From Leptidea sinapis (taxonomy: Eukaryota; Arthropoda; Insecta; Lepidoptera; Pieridae), in assembly GCF_905404315.1 (NCBI RefSeq), contig NC_066287.1, positions 10,664,001 through 10,728,000 on the forward strand: 64,000 nucleotides of DNA, read 5' to 3'. Shown here piece after piece: positions 32,313 to 42,168 of this stretch. The notes beneath the pieces were generated by a model. That model was not told where the DNA came from. It searched no databases and was given only the letters and a program-made list of their open reading frames with translations. Position numbers and translations under genes: made by a program. How positions within the stretch are numbered: the first letter of the stretch is position 1; every line of letters begins with the position of its first letter.

Positions 32313-32545
32313 ACCGGCATAGCCCTAATGATTGCGAAGCTGAAGTGGCAGTTTGCAGGGCACATAGTTCGACGGACAGATGGCCATTTGTGTAGTAAGG
32401 TCCGACAGAAAAGACGCATTGTTGGTAGGCCCCCCACAAGATGGACCGCCGATTTGGTCAAGATCGCTGGAATACGTTGGATGAGGGCATCTTTGGGGGG
32501 AGGCCTTTGTCCAGAAGGGAACGTCTTCCAGCTGATGATGGTAAG
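32313..32545 (+). pseudogene. LINE-R C-terminal fragment
   Basis: The frame 32184-32549 carries 'LKWQFAGHIVRRTDGHL', 'RRIVGRPPTRWTADLVKIAG' and 'IRWMRASLGGGLCPEGN', the RTE C-terminus. A deletion after WMRA removes the DR-.W motif. Coding is open but joined in frame to LINE-B antisense sequence at its start. Confidence 0.85.
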
Positions 32546-32782
32546 TTGAAATTATATTGAGCTTAAGCTAAGACAGCCGAATACAAAAGTCAAGTTCGCG
32601 TTTTATCACAATCTGCAAAGTTTTACTTAAATAAGTCAGTAAAATCTAAGTAAGCTCTATGTATCACTCAGCCTTTGATCTTTATTCCAGATGGCGGCTC
32701 AATACGTTATACAATATCAGTTGTATTTTGTCTCCTTTATGCACATACGAAGACAGTGACACAATTGATCATGGACTACATG

Positions 32783-33596
32783 TAGGGCTGCCAACAGTAG
32801 CTACTCTAAAATAGTACACTACTTCAATAAAATTTGAAAACAAAATTTAATGAACGCTGCGGGACTCAAACCTACCACCTGTACTCGCACGGAACGCGAG
32901 AACTTTAAAAACATAACAAATTGTTTAGATTAACAAGAGCGACATCTCAAGTGAATTTCTTAATATGCAAATATTGGAGTTGAGCAGGTTATCAACTGTA
33001 AAGTAGATCCTGTAGATGAAGCCACAACCTGAGAGTTGAACAAAGCATACAAGATTTTATGACGATACGTCACGTGAAGCGTGAGCCCGCATCGTTCATA
33101 AAATTTTGTTTTTAAAATTTTATTTGTTTTAATCCTAGAAGTGAGAGTTATCACTTTAAAAATATAACAAATAGTTTTGTACTCTACTTTATTTATTTAT
33201 CATTTTGTGTTTCTTTTGCACTTAGATATTTATTCAATTTTATTCGTATTTATTTTAATATAATACGGATCTTACTTATTACTGCGCATGCGCAGCGCTG
33301 CCCACATTCTTAAGATGTTGTGCATTTAGAATTGTCAGATTGTTGATATAAATATTTATGTACGTTATATTGTAGCAACAACTGGATGTACAATTATAAA
33401 TAATTAAATATATTTCATGTCGGTATACTATTTTTTGTATAGCACATATAGGGCACACTAAAACATACTACAAAATATTTGGTGGAAAAGAAAATATATT
33501 TCAAATATACTGTAGGTTTTTATTCCATCCGTGCTCTCTATTTAATCTGAGTATTTGAGACAAACTCTACTTCTTCCAGAAAACGTGGCAACCCTA
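32783..33596. mobile_element. hAT-type element carrying SINE-D
   Basis: The ends are 'tagggctgccaac' (32783) and 'gtggcaaccct' plus A (33596). The 8-base flanks actacatg (32775-32782) and attacatc (33597-33604) agree at six positions, as expected of an old 8-bp TSD. No transposase is left; SINE-D occupies 32838-33170. Confidence 0.65.
32838..33170. mobile_element. SINE-D, inverted double-head arrangement
   Basis: The left part (about 32849-32893) is a minus-strand tRNA-like head ('gcgggactcaaacct'). The rest is a plus-strand body with 'gttgagcaggttatcaactg' and 'agccacaacctgagagttg'. It ends in a truncated plus-strand head 'cccgcatcgttcataaaatt'. The two heads therefore face each other across one body. 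Confidence 0.65.
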
Positions 33597-33884
33597 ATTA
33601 CATCGTACCTTCATTACGAGACTTGGAATACAGACGAACGTCCATAGTTCATAATTTCACTAGATGCGGCTATATACCACTAGCATAACTTTGAATTCTT
33701 ATCCAGTAAACTTAAGAAAAAATAATCTTATCCAGTAAATTTATAAACAAATATAATCCTGCTCTTGAATTTTTGTATTCTCCGGGATATTTCACAGTCT
33801 GTCACGCTTTTCTGGGCGTTCGTTCGTATTATATATTTTATCATAAAAACTCAAAACTGTAGAACTGTATCTATGTAAAAGGAG
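33171..33884. other. Spacer, partly hAT interior
   Basis: Up to 33596 this is the AT-rich interior of the hAT-like element. After that no gene or repeat was recognised. Confidence 0.5.
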
Positions 33885-34106
33885 GTTACCTGTTAAGTGA
33901 TCACCGCCGCCCACATTCTCTTGCAACATCAGAGGAATCACAGGAGCGTAGCCGGTCTTTAAGGCAGATGTACGCGCTTAGTTTAAAGGTATACATGTCG
34001 TATCATCCTGGAAACATCGCACAGGGAAGTTCATTCCACAGCTTTGTAGTACGTGGAAGAAAGTTACTTGAAAACCGCACTGTGGAGGACCGTCACACAT
34101 CCAGAT
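33885..34106 (-). pseudogene. LINE-B 3' end fragment
   Basis: Reverse of LINE-B from 'aggttacctgttaagtgatc' to 'cacacatccagat'. Both the poly(A) and everything upstream of the last 60 codons are gone. Confidence 0.8.
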
Positions 34107-34586
34107 AACTCCTTGTATATTTTTTATGGAAGCCGTGTTTACATGATAGAGGTGAAAATTAAAATTGTGTAATTACTGTCTAAATACAAAATATATCTCT
34201 GTGTATTTATGTGTAAGTATGTGGGTATGTATTATTAGTGGGTAGTCTAAAAATAAATGAATGCAGCGATAAATGAACGCCCTTAAAGTTCAAGAGAACT
34301 CATCCACGACATTAGTAAGGGTAATAACAGCAACAGTATCGACCGAGGGTGATCATCTACCGAGAAGTGATCCCCAGGTATGTCGGGATCGAGGAAAAAA
34401 TCCGTACGTTAAATATTTTTAGTACACATTGTTCGCGATGCCTAAAATGATTTTAGAATCTATGTCTAATATCAGAACCAATGTGGTTTAAACTGATATG
34501 GTGTGGAAAACTTTTTAAGGGATTTAGTGTCTCTTTCATTCCAATTGGTTCCCAAAAAAGTTACTTAATAAATTATTTGAAACAAA
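34107..34586. other. Unassigned spacer
   Basis: No gene or repeat was recognised. Confidence 0.5.
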
Positions 34587-34835
34587 TGCTGAACCGGCAA
34601 ACGTTGTTTATCCCGCGCCCGCTCATTGTATGAATTGTCATATGTAATGAAATTTAATTGACTGAAGTATTTGTATTGTGAATATATAGATATATCTTAG
34701 TAAAAAAATATAGGTTCCGGATAACTGATCACCAACAACAACACCAGTAACACGCTGCGTCTTACGGTATAAGTATAATTCCGATCGGTTCAGTAGTTTT
34801 CGCAGTATAAGCAAAGAAATACCGGCTCTCAATGT
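34587..34835 (-). mobile_element. Degenerate non-autonomous Helitron
   Basis: The plus strand begins 'gctgaaccggcaaacgttg'. The interior ('cattgtatgaattgtcatat', 'taggttccggataac') matches 7838-8115. The terminal CTAG is lost. Confidence 0.6.
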
Positions 34836-35389
34836 ATTACTACTACACTGTAGTAATATATACAGTATAGCTAATACACTGTCATACATATTCTGGCAAA
34901 GGCACACGCTAATTCCATTACTATAATAATATCACCATACAAATAGTTCTTATTCGAATCTTAAAAACTTAAAAGTCACAAAAAATCTAGTTCCAAGTAG
35001 CAAAGGGGCCCTCAACTTAGAAGTTATTTCAAAACAAAGAAACAAACGGAGTCCTTGCCCTCCGGAGCCCTCAACGTCGCACAAAGGGCTGTGATTGTGA
35101 GGGACAGTTAGAGACAGGGGCAGGGGGGTGGGGGGCGACCGTCGAAGGGGGGAGGTTAACGACCTTGGGCCGGGGTGGGCGCCCCCTGCGTCTGCGCACG
35201 CTTGGCCGACGGTCTGTAACGTCCCTAACTATATTTATAAAGATCTAAACCTCGCCCTCGTAAGTAACAATAAAATCAGTTACACTGTTCTACGGTTGTT
35301 GATATTTAAATTAAAAGTTAAAAGTAAAATCTTACATGAGTTAAAATTTAATTTTAAACGAATGTTGAGCGTCTCAAAATAATTTCTAG
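34836..35389. other. Spacer with G-rich, CpG-containing block
   Basis: Positions 35035-35215 are strongly GC-rich with runs of five to six G (35120-35150) and many CG steps, unlike the surroundings. It could be a promoter or first exon of an unseen gene. The 84-codon frame at 35128-35382 has no domain. Confidence 0.4.
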
Positions 35390-35706
35390 TTTTTTTTTTA
35401 TGTTAATAAGGGACGAGACGAACAAGACGTTCAGCTGATGGTAATTGATACGCCCTGTCCCGTACAATGCAGTGACGCTCAGGGTTCTTGACTAAAAACA
35501 AAAATTCTGAGCGGCAATTGCGCTCGTCTCCTTGAGACATAAGACGTTAAGTCTCATTTGCCGAGTTATTTCTCTAGCAACGGTGCCCTTCAGACCGAAA
35601 CACAATAATGCTTACACATTACTGCTTCACGGCAGAAATAGGAGCCACGGCCGTTGTGGTATAACCCATAATGTAGCCGGCATCCTGCGCAAAGGAGCTT
35701 CCCACT
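35390..35706 (-). mobile_element. Repeat A, full length
   Basis: The minus-strand copy has its T-run (poly(A)) at 35391-35400 and the 5' end at 35706. The 'cagtaatg' hairpin has one changed pair. The second hairpin arms are partly mutated (gtgacgctcag). Confidence 0.9.
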
Positions 35707-35981
35707 ATTGCAAATCAACAGGTACGAATTAACAATAAGGAGCTTAGCACAAGATAACATTTTTGAAAATTCGCTAATTCTTATTCGAGGAGAAAATAAC
35801 TAAATAACCCAAGAAAAAAATGGCTCTCCATTTTTTAATATAGATTGATGCGTTGACTATTAAACTCATATTACGTTACATCGACGCGTGAACATGGTAT
35901 CGTGTTTCGTGTACTTCAATGTGCCACGTGCCGGTGTATACACTTCACATAACAATAAGTTCTAGAGCTAATATTAAATTG

Positions 35982-36325
35982 ACTGGGCTAAGTCGAGTTA
36001 GTAAGCCTTTTGTGGGACGATGTGTATGCTTTTACAACAAGATCCCAGAAAATGTATAAAACAAATGTATTACAAAATTAAAAAAAAAATATTGTTAAAA
36101 ACGTATAAGTTGTAAAGGTTAGTATAACATAAATTACTTACTTACTTAATGATACTATTGGGTATGGTGCAAACGCCCTCAGGCTATTAAATATTAAATT
36201 TAATTGTACGATATTACCTTGTAACCACATGTTTATTTAAAAAAATAAGCCCGCTGAGTTTCTTGCGCACGTTCTTCTCAGGTCTGAGTCATACTTTTTG
36301 GAATGAGTGGTAGTTTTTTACTTTT
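35982..36325 (+). mobile_element. LINE-C 3' end
   Basis: It starts in the last codons of the reverse transcriptase ('SFVGRCVCFYNKIPENV'-like, with a frameshift) and runs into the UTR marks 'caggctattaaatatta' and 'aagcccgctgagtttcttgc'. It lacks the terminal 'tattcaaaataaaaatatttg' part. Confidence 0.75.
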
Positions 36326-36341
36326 TATAAGTGTTATCATT

Positions 36342-36667
36342 GTTTTTCAAATTTTATTTGTGTATTAATCCTAGAAGTGAGGGTTATCACTTCAAAAACA
36401 TAACTTATTGTTTAGATTTACAAGAGCGACATCTCAAGTCAATTTCCTAATATGCAAATATTGGGGTTGAGCAGGTTATCAACTGTAAAGTAGATTCTGT
36501 AGATGAAGCCACAACCTGAGAGTTGAACAAAGCAAACAGAATTTTATATCGAGGCTGTACTCGAACGGTTAGCTCAATTAGTTAGAGCACCGGCACTGAA
36601 CGCCGGAGGTCGTGGGTTCAAATCCCGCATCGTTCATAAAATTTTGTTTTTCAAATTTTATTTGTGT
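36342..36667 (+). mobile_element. SINE-D with intact tRNA-like head
   Basis: The segment is flanked by a 23-bp direct repeat (36342-36364 and 36645-36667). The body 'agaagtgagggttatcactt' to 'gagttgaacaaagc' precedes the tRNA-like domain 36563-36635, followed by the T-rich tail. The direct repeat is either a long TSD or a sign of tandem family units. Confidence 0.75.
36563..36635 (+). mobile_element. tRNA-like cloverleaf (73 nt) of SINE-D
   Basis: It folds as a full cloverleaf: acceptor gaacggt/atcgttc (7 bp with one G-T), D stem gctc/gagc, anticodon stem ccggc/gccgg with loop actgaac, and T stem gtggg/cccgc with loop ttcaaat. The triplet at the anticodon position is TGA, but position 33 is C rather than the invariant T and there is no long variable arm. 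This fits a SINE head better than a working tRNA gene. Confidence 0.65.
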
Positions 36668-36734
36668 AAGTGTTATCATATCCTATGTATAATAAAAAAA
36701 TTATAATTTGAAAAGTTCGTTTTAAGCGAATGAA

Positions 36735-36940
36735 TTAAATCAGATCAGATTTATTCAAAGACACTCATAATTGTCAAAAGTTTTAACAATTTTACTATTT
36801 CAGTACCAAAACGTCGCAAAAGGTTAAACTTTAATGAGAAAAAGTGGCAAAAAGCTTATTATTACTTTTTAAAATCAATATTCACAGCTTCTTCATTTAA
36901 TAAATCATTTAAATTTTAATCTATATGAAGCGATGAAATA
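36735..36940 (-). mobile_element. Repeat K (LINE 3' UTR)
   Basis: It opens 'aatcagatcagatttattc' (reverse of a LINE tail). It holds 'ggttaaactttaatgagaaa' and 'agtggcaaaaagc', blocks also at 47145-47260 and 49975-50110. Confidence 0.65.
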
Positions 36941-37325
36941 AATATAGTCAAACGTCATTACTTAAGGCCGTTTTCATCAACATATCTATCCTTTGTTTAA
37001 CTTCGGAGACATTGCTGTCACCGTTTAATGACAAGATCTTATCTATCCATAGTTACGTCCAATACAGTTATAGTCCAATACTATCTGTCAATAGGTTATT
37101 GAAATGTAAGTAAGCGTAAAAGGATAGATTTGTCTATCTCTAGTAAGTTAAACTAAGGATAGATAGATAGATTATTCAAAACGGCTGTAAGTCATATAAG
37201 TTAAAAGTATAAAATGTTAATTAATTAAAAAAGAACCACAAGATTTATTGAGCATAGTATATGCAAAAGATAATTTTATTAATATCATGAAATTTTTAAA
37301 AGATACCTTTGGAACCCTATCAACT
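36941..37325. other. AT-rich spacer
   Basis: The short similar blocks 'atctatcctttg' and 'ggatagatagatag' suggest an old element. Nothing is identifiable. Confidence 0.45.
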
Positions 37326-37430
37326 TTTTTTTAAGGGAGAGGAGGACAAACGAGCGTACACTAGTAGTAGTAGCTGATGTTAAATGCAACACACTCTCAT
37401 GCAACACCAGAGGAATCACAGGAGCGTTAC
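37326..37430 (-). mobile_element. LINE-B 3' UTR remnant
   Basis: The T-run, 'ggacaaacgagcgtac' and 'gcaacaccagaggaatcac' are the reverse of the LINE-B tail. About 100 bp remain, with an insertion. Confidence 0.75.
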
Positions 37431-37916
37431 AGTTGTTAAACTTATTCCACGTTTACGAAATCTCGTCTAATTGCAGTGCAGTTCAATATAATAACCGCAT
37501 GCAGCAACAATTTATATATGCTGAAATTAAAAATATCAGCTATTTTCGCATATTATATTCATGTAAAATTTGGACTGTTCCTAAGTAAAAGTTGCCATTT
37601 AAACTGTTTTTAACGAGGTCTTACATAAGCATATTAGTAGCCTAGAAGTATTTATGTTTATCAGTCATCGTTGTTTGAGAATAGCACTCATTCGATAGTG
37701 GGTGATAACTCAAGAACTACTCGGCCACAATCTCTGGACCCCGCTGGAACGTGTTGCCCCCTCCCGTTCCCCTTTCACCCCTGGCGCTCATCCTGTTGCG
37801 TCAGTACGGCTTACAGTTTCATTACTGTTAGGTAAATGTTGCGATATTTTCGTGCTATCGCTGCTTTGTTTTTGAAGTTTTCATTGTTAAGATTTAACTT
37901 TTAAATTGCTTAAATT
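37431..37916. other. Unassigned spacer
   Basis: Positions 37690-37820 are GC-richer than the surroundings. No gene was recognised. Confidence 0.45.
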
Positions 37917-38180
37917 TGTAACCAAAATTTATGAACGATGCGGGGACTCAAACCCGAACCCGCGACCTCTCGCGTTCCGTGCGAGTGTTCATTGTAAGCT
38001 TTGTTCAACTCTCAGGTTGTAGCTTCATCTGCAAATCTACACAATTATAACGATACCTCACTCGAACGGTTGGCTTAGTTAGAAGAGTACTCACAGGCAA
38101 CGCGATTTGGTGGTTCCGCGGTTGCGGGTTCGAGTCACACATCGTTCATAATTTTTTTCTTTTTCAAATTTATTTGTGCA
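37917..38180. mobile_element. SINE-D, two tRNA-like heads facing apart
   Basis: A minus-strand head (about 37933-37990, 'aacgatgcggggactcaaac') is joined to the body piece 'gttcaactctcaggttgtag'. A plus-strand head (38066-38152, 'gaacggttggcttagtt' to 'gggttcgagtcacacatcg') follows. The second head has an enlarged variable region. Confidence 0.65.
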
Positions 38181-38261
38181 ATAAGATTTCATTAATAAAT
38201 AACCTTTCCTTACATGATCACATTATAATAAATAAAATTTAAGAAATAACCTAAAATTTTC

Positions 38262-38330
38262 TCAAACTAAACAATTTCAATATTAAATAGTTCAACATGG
38301 ATTAGTTTTACGCACACGATTTTTTTTTTT
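38262..38330 (-). mobile_element. Element E fragment
   Basis: 'taaacaatttcaatattaaa' followed by 'tagttcaac' and 'ttacgcacacg' matches 12050-12131. The terminal 'aagttatcacttc' is deleted. Confidence 0.65.
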
Positions 38331-38394
38331 CTCTTTCGACCGAACTCTTAGATTATAGATTAGATTCAGATAGGTAGATTCAATAAGAAAAAAA

Positions 38395-38470
38395 ATTTTT
38401 TTTTGACATTCATAAGTGCCATTTCCGTGACCTACGTGAATAAACTGATTTTGATTTGATTTGATTTGAT
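38395..38470 (-). mobile_element. Short retroelement tail
   Basis: 'aagtgccatttccgtgacc' then 'tgattttgatttgatttg' is the reverse of the insert at 61567-61640 in element E. It appears to be the 3' end of a retroelement with a (TTTGA)n tail. Confidence 0.55.
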
Positions 38471-38797
38471 TCTTTAATTGTTCGTAAGTTTAATTGAAGC
38501 GGTCAATGAATGTAACATTTCGACACACAACACAAATGGTCACACCGTCGCTAAATCACCACCACGTGAAAATAATTCAATTTATGTGATTACTGTGCTA
38601 ATATCCTGTTTCCTGTCGGGGGAGAACAACAGGTGAGGGGAGTTTAGCTCCCTTTTGCCTTTTAAAATAATTGCGGTTGTTATATTTAACCTGTGTCCCG
38701 TGGTATATGAAGCTTGAAGATTGAAGAAAAAAAACATTCGATAAGAGAGAGATAAGAGCTAATGCGGAAATTCAAACGCATTTGAAAACAACTTAGA
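38471..38797. other. Unassigned spacer
   Basis: Nothing recognised. Confidence 0.5.
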
Positions 38798-39322
38798 TAA
38801 TTATGCGTCAAATAGAGCCTCTTGCTGCTAGACAGTACCAGTGGGAGACTCCTTTGCACAGGATACCGGCTAGATTAGGGGTACCACAACGGCAAACAAT
38901 TTGTAAACATTATAAACATTATTTTGTTTCGGTCTGAAAGGTACGTGGCTAGTGAAATTACTGGGTAAATGAGACTTAACACCTTTCGTCTCAAGGTAAG
39001 GAGAGCAATTTTACTGCCGCTCAGAATTTTTGTGTTTTTCAAGAATCCTGAGTGGCACTGCATTGTTATGGGCAGGGCGTATCAATTACCATCAACTGAA
39101 CGTCTTGCTCGTCTCGTCCCTTATTTTCATAAAAAAAAGACAGCTGATAAAAACAGGCTACGTTTATCACTTTAGTGTGCGTGACAAGCTACGTCTTACA
39201 CACGCGACTGGTATGTCACTCTGTGTTAGTGTGCGTGCATTGCTCAAAATATCGGTTGACTGTTAACCTCAATTGTTTTCGATATTTTCACAGTTGACAC
39301 AGTCTATCAAGACGTATATTTA
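38798..39322 (+). mobile_element. MITE H interrupted by repeat A
   Basis: The left part 38798-38835 and right part 39138-39322 join into a normal MITE H body. The uninterrupted copies show what the site looked like before the insertion ('cttgct..gacaaccgataaaa'). Confidence 0.85.
38836..39137 (+). mobile_element. Repeat A inserted in MITE H
   Basis: The insertion is flanked by the 6-bp direct repeat agacag (38830-38835 and 39138-39143) and ends in an A-run. The first inverted pair is deleted in this copy. The second hairpin is present with one mismatch. Confidence 0.9.
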
Positions 39323-39534
39323 AATAATCTAAAAAAACAAGTACAGATAACAAAAACGTCACCTAATTCACTGAAGCTCGCCTGTATTATGATAACGCTA
39401 AGATTTCAGTTAACAATAGTTTTTTGTGTGTAAAAACATAATGGGCAACCTGCCAGAATACATCAATGAAAATCGTTCTCAAATTTGTTCACCCGTTGTC
39501 CATATATCAAATTCTAAAATCTGTTTCTTGTTAG
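39323..39534. other. Short spacer
   Basis: Nothing recognised. Confidence 0.5.
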
Positions 39535-39851
39535 AACTTCCACCTTCGCACCACACGCCACAAGTTAGGATATCATCCCCACCATCTGGATGTGTGGCGG
39601 TTCTCCACAGTGCGGTTTACAAGGAGCTTTCTTCCACGTACTACAAAGCTGTGGAATGAACTTCCTTGTGCGGTGTTTCCGGGACGATACGACATGGGTA
39701 CCTTCAAAAAAAAGCGCGTACACCTTCCTTAAAGGCCGGCAACGCTCCTGTGATTCCTCTGGTGTTGCAAGAGATTGTGGGCGGCGGTGATCACTTAACA
39801 ACAGGTGACCGTGTACGCTCGTTTGTCCTCCTTTTCCATATAAAAAAAAAA
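39535..39851 (+). pseudogene. LINE-B 3' end with poly(A)
   Basis: It starts 'cttccaccttcgcaccacac', covers the last 60 or so codons (marks 'TTKLWNELPCAVF' split over two frames), then the UTR with 'gatcacttaacaacaggtg', and ends 'ttccatataaaaaaaaaac'. It is a well-preserved tail with frameshifts in the coding part. Confidence 0.85.
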
Positions 39852-40486
39852 CTAGACGCAAAACAGTATAATAATTTTAATTTGCTTTAATCCATACAGT
39901 AAACTGATTAACAAGTTTCATGAAAATATTATCATTTTTGCGTAATGAAAAAGAAAAAATGTCTCATTTAAAGGGCTTAAAATACTGTTAGCCATACTCA
40001 TGCCCATTATAAACAAAAACGCACCTGCTTCTAAAAGCGTAGTCGTGTACTCAAGAGTCTCGTAGCATTCAACTTTCAAGTAAATGCTTTACACTCAACA
40101 ATTCTTGAGAGCTGCATTCTGTATTACGTCAACAAAGCCAGGTGTTATCAACCCACGTGGCAATGAAGGTCCCATCAGTAAGCACGTGGTTCAAGTGAGT
40201 AAACGTCACATGAATGGTGGTAGCGAACCCCTCACCTGTGTTTCTCATCGTCCCCTTCGACCGGAACTTGGGAATTTGCATTACAATCAGTACCCTCGTC
40301 ACATCCGGTCTGTTTCTGCTCCCTATACGCTCTCATTGACGCATCCATCGGAACTTTATTACGATTTGATATAGACTAGTGGAATTTAAATGAGCATTTT
40401 AATTCAGTGATTTATGTACACGCAGTAATGTATTTTTGAAGTGAAATCTTATGATTTCGCGTCACCGACATGTCCATGACTGGCGC
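39852..40486. other. Unassigned spacer
   Basis: The 96-codon frame at 40084-40374 shows no domain and overlaps no repeat. It is the best-looking unknown frame here, but nothing beyond its length supports it. Confidence 0.4.
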
Positions 40487-40996
40487 ACGTGTTAAAAAAA
40501 TAAATGTTCACAGGCACATAAGTGAATTTGCCAGAAACTGTCATAACCATAATGTTAACACCAGGAACAGACATAAACTTATGATGCCTACTACTCGGCT
40601 AAGTCGAGTTAGTAAGCCAAAAGACTGTGGGGCGATGTATATGCTTTTACAACAAGATCCCAGAAAATGTTCAAAACAAAAGTATAACGTTATTCAAAAG
40701 AATTGTTAAAAAACGTTTGTGTGGTAAAGTTTGCTATAACATAAATGACTTTCTTAATGATACCACAGATCGGGAATGGAGTGACCGCCCTCAGGCTATT
40801 AAATAATAAGTTTAATTGTACAATATTACTTTGTAAACATATTTATTCGATGAAAAAAAAAAGCCCGCTGAGTTTGTTGCGCCCATTCTTCTCAGGTCTG
40901 AGGCATTCATTTTGGAATGGGTGGTAGTTTTTTGACTTTCAATAAGTGATGTCACATACTATTTTGAATAAAAATATTTGAATGTGAATTTGAATA
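40487..40996 (+). pseudogene. LINE-C C-terminal end and 3' UTR
   Basis: The frame carries 'NTRNRHKLMMPTTRLSRVSK', then shifts frame at about 40618 ('PKDCGAMYM'). In the copy at 41771-42168 the same place reads 'SFVGRCIYFYNKIPENVQ'. The UTR and the terminal 'gaataaaaatatttgaatg' are complete. This is the end of a Jockey-type reverse transcriptase, 5' truncated. Confidence 0.8.
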
Positions 40997-41393
40997 TACA
41001 TCTGACGTATTGTTCAACATTAGTGCTGTGTATATCTTATAAGTGAAATTGAATGGATTTACTGAAAAGTTCAATATATATAATAATACAAATATATTGT
41101 ATATTGTTAAAAAAGTGATTTGTTTGATTAATATCTTATTGAAATTAGTAATTTAATTGTAATTAAATATTATTTTAAGCATACATCATACAACCAAACA
41201 ACAAAGAAGAAGTCAACTAAATAACAAAAAGTGAAAAAAAAAACTATAGAATACCTACTATAATAAAATGTATAGATATACAAAAAATACTTATACTTGT
41301 AATACACAACTTAGTTGTTTATAAATAATAATTAAACGACAGTGAATTGAAGGCTCACATTAATTGAGAAAGACCGCAGTGTGTTACTTTAAA
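40997..41393. other. AT-rich spacer
   Basis: Nothing recognised. Confidence 0.5.
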
Positions 41394-41666
41394 TCTAATA
41401 TATAAAATTCTCATGTCGCGGTGTTTGTAGTTAAACTCCTTCGAAACGGCTTCACCGATTCTCATGAAATTTTGAGTGCATATTGGGTAGGTCTGAGAAT
41501 CGGACATCATCATCACACGATTTTTTTGTTTTTAATTTTTTTGACATTTTTTTTTAAATTTGTTTGATTATGAGTCAGCATTAAAATTTTCACCCATCTA
41601 CGATCAACAGTTACTTTTGTATCGCGATTTTAATATCGCCAATACAACGTTTGTTGGGACAGCTAG
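41394..41666 (+). mobile_element. Non-autonomous Helitron, complete
   Basis: It runs from 'tctaatatataaaattctc' to 'tttgttgggacagctag' before T, 273 bp. It is nearly identical in order to the reverse of 43684-43991, which fixes both ends. No TSD, as expected. Confidence 0.85.
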
Positions 41667-41770
41667 TAATAAATAAAAATTCGACTAATTTCCCTGCCAC
41701 ATTCATGCATGGATAGGTATCCAAGAGTCATAATGAGTTAAGTTATTTTTAATGTTATTATTTACGATAT

Positions 41771-42168
41771 CAAATTCAAATATTTTTATTCAAAATAGGA
41801 TGTGACATCACTTATTCAAAGTAAAAAAAAACTACCACCCTTTCCAAAATGAATGCCTCAGACCTGAGAAGAATGGGCGCAACAAACTCATCGGGCTTTT
41901 TTTTCATCAATAAATATGTTTACAAAGTAATATTGTACAATTAAACTTATTATTTAATAGCCTGAGGGCGGTTGCTCCATTCCCAATCTGTGGTATCATT
42001 AAGAAAGTCATTTATGTTGTAGTAACCTTTACCACACAAACATTTTATAACAATTCTTTTGAATAACGTAATACTTTTGTTTTGAACATTTTCTGGGATC
42101 TTGTTGTAAAAGTATATACATCGCCCCACAAAAGACTTACTAACACGACTTATCCGAGTAGTAGGCAT
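41771..42168 (-). pseudogene. LINE-C C-terminal end and 3' UTR
   Basis: The minus-strand frame 'MPTTRISRVSKSFVGRCIYF', then 'YNKIPENVQNKSITLFKRIV', ends at a stop near 41953. It is followed by the UTR and the terminal 'caaatatttttattc' reverse. It is the cleanest frame of this LINE in the window, but covers only 70 codons. Confidence 0.8.

Larger units (their letters stand above)
31795..32690. mobile_element. TIR element interrupted by LINE pieces
   Basis: The left block 31859-31881 (gatctatagagcttacttag) and the right block 32652-32674 (reverse: 'catagagcttacttagatt') are inverted. The similarity extends weakly for another 40 bp. Between them sit LINE-B (minus) and LINE-R (plus) fragments. 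The left shoulder has a hairpin built from 'ggctcaaga' and 'tcttgagcc' with 'catagacatagacatag' repeats. The outer ends are uncertain. Confidence 0.5.

Noticed and set aside
36563..36635. Functional tRNA gene
   Set aside because: The cloverleaf is good, but position 33 is C, a serine-type triplet occurs without a long variable arm, and the domain is embedded in a SINE body with relatives at several other places.
40084..40374. Possible small host gene (96 codons)
   Set aside because: No domain, no neighbouring exon signals, length within what AT-rich DNA yields by chance.
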